Part shown: positions 6,078 to 6,102 of the stretch, in pieces
Numbering within the stretch: position 1 is the first letter of the stretch
Layout: every line of letters begins with the position of its first letter
From: Bacteroidaceae bacterium
GTDB taxonomy: Bacteria; Bacteroidota; Bacteroidia; Bacteroidales; Bacteroidaceae
NCBI GenBank assembly: GCA_902362595.1
Contig: CABIXF010000083.1
Span: 1-6,102, forward strand
DNA: 6,102 nt
Reading direction: 5' to 3'
Notes under the pieces: model-generated
What the model was told of the DNA's origin: nothing
What the model saw: only the letters and a program-made list of their open reading frames with translations
Database searches by the model: none
Position numbers and translations under genes: made by a program

Positions 6078-6102
6078 CAAGTCTTCTTATGTCTTCTTTA
6101 TC
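6064..6102 (-). CDS. possible C-terminal end of a convergent gene (partial)
   Basis: Read on the minus strand from the right edge, one frame gives DKEDIRRLEKNA and stops at TAG (6066-6064), inside the last repeat unit. The residues are plausible for a charged C-terminal helix, and a convergent gene would explain why the array looks like a two-way terminator. The tail is only twelve codons. Another minus frame stops earlier, after IKKT at 6087-6089, and would be just as compatible with a gene end. This is a weak proposal. Confidence 0.2.
   Translation of the reverse strand, partial: DKEDIRRLEKNA

Overview
The window looks like chromosomal DNA from a gut-type member of the Bacteroidales (Bacteroides, Phocaeicola, Parabacteroides or a relative). 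The evidence is a SusC/SusD-type outer-membrane uptake operon, lipoproteins with Bacteroidetes-style lipoboxes, a promoter matching the Bacteroides TTTG / TAnnTTTG pattern, and very AT-rich intergenic DNA around moderately GC coding DNA. Genus and species cannot be fixed from this sequence.

Layout from left to right. Positions 1-90 hold the probable last codons of an upstream plus-strand gene and its intrinsic terminator. Positions 91-474 are a T-rich, gene-free control region with a spaced direct repeat (251-299), a Bacteroides-type promoter (354-386) and an unusually strong Shine-Dalgarno sequence (462-469). Positions 475-3631 encode a SusC/RagA-family TonB-dependent transporter, split by a one-base frameshift near 772-778. 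Then come a SusD-family surface lipoprotein (3652-5202) and a small lipoprotein resembling the Bacteroidetes lipid-binding family (5239-5772). A strong terminator follows at 5805-5839. From there to the right edge I see no complete gene, but there is a regular five-unit palindromic repeat array (5966-6077).

The three genes form one compact operon with gaps of 20 and 36 bases. SusC would be the TonB-driven outer-membrane channel and SusD the substrate-binding lid above it. The third lipoprotein would be an accessory at the outer membrane. No glycosidase, lyase, peptidase, sigma/anti-sigma pair or hybrid two-component regulator is present, so the substrate cannot be inferred.

Two points deserve most attention. 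First, the transporter reading frame breaks exactly between the N-terminal domain and the TonB box. The 954-codon remainder is fully open, so this is either a very recent mutation or a sequence error. Second, the 3' intergenic array has five 16-bp units on an exact 22-bp period. The first unit is inverted, so both ends of the array point outward and finish in seven T residues on their respective strands. Nothing here convincingly amounts to an entirely new biological system. The repeat array is the least explained element.
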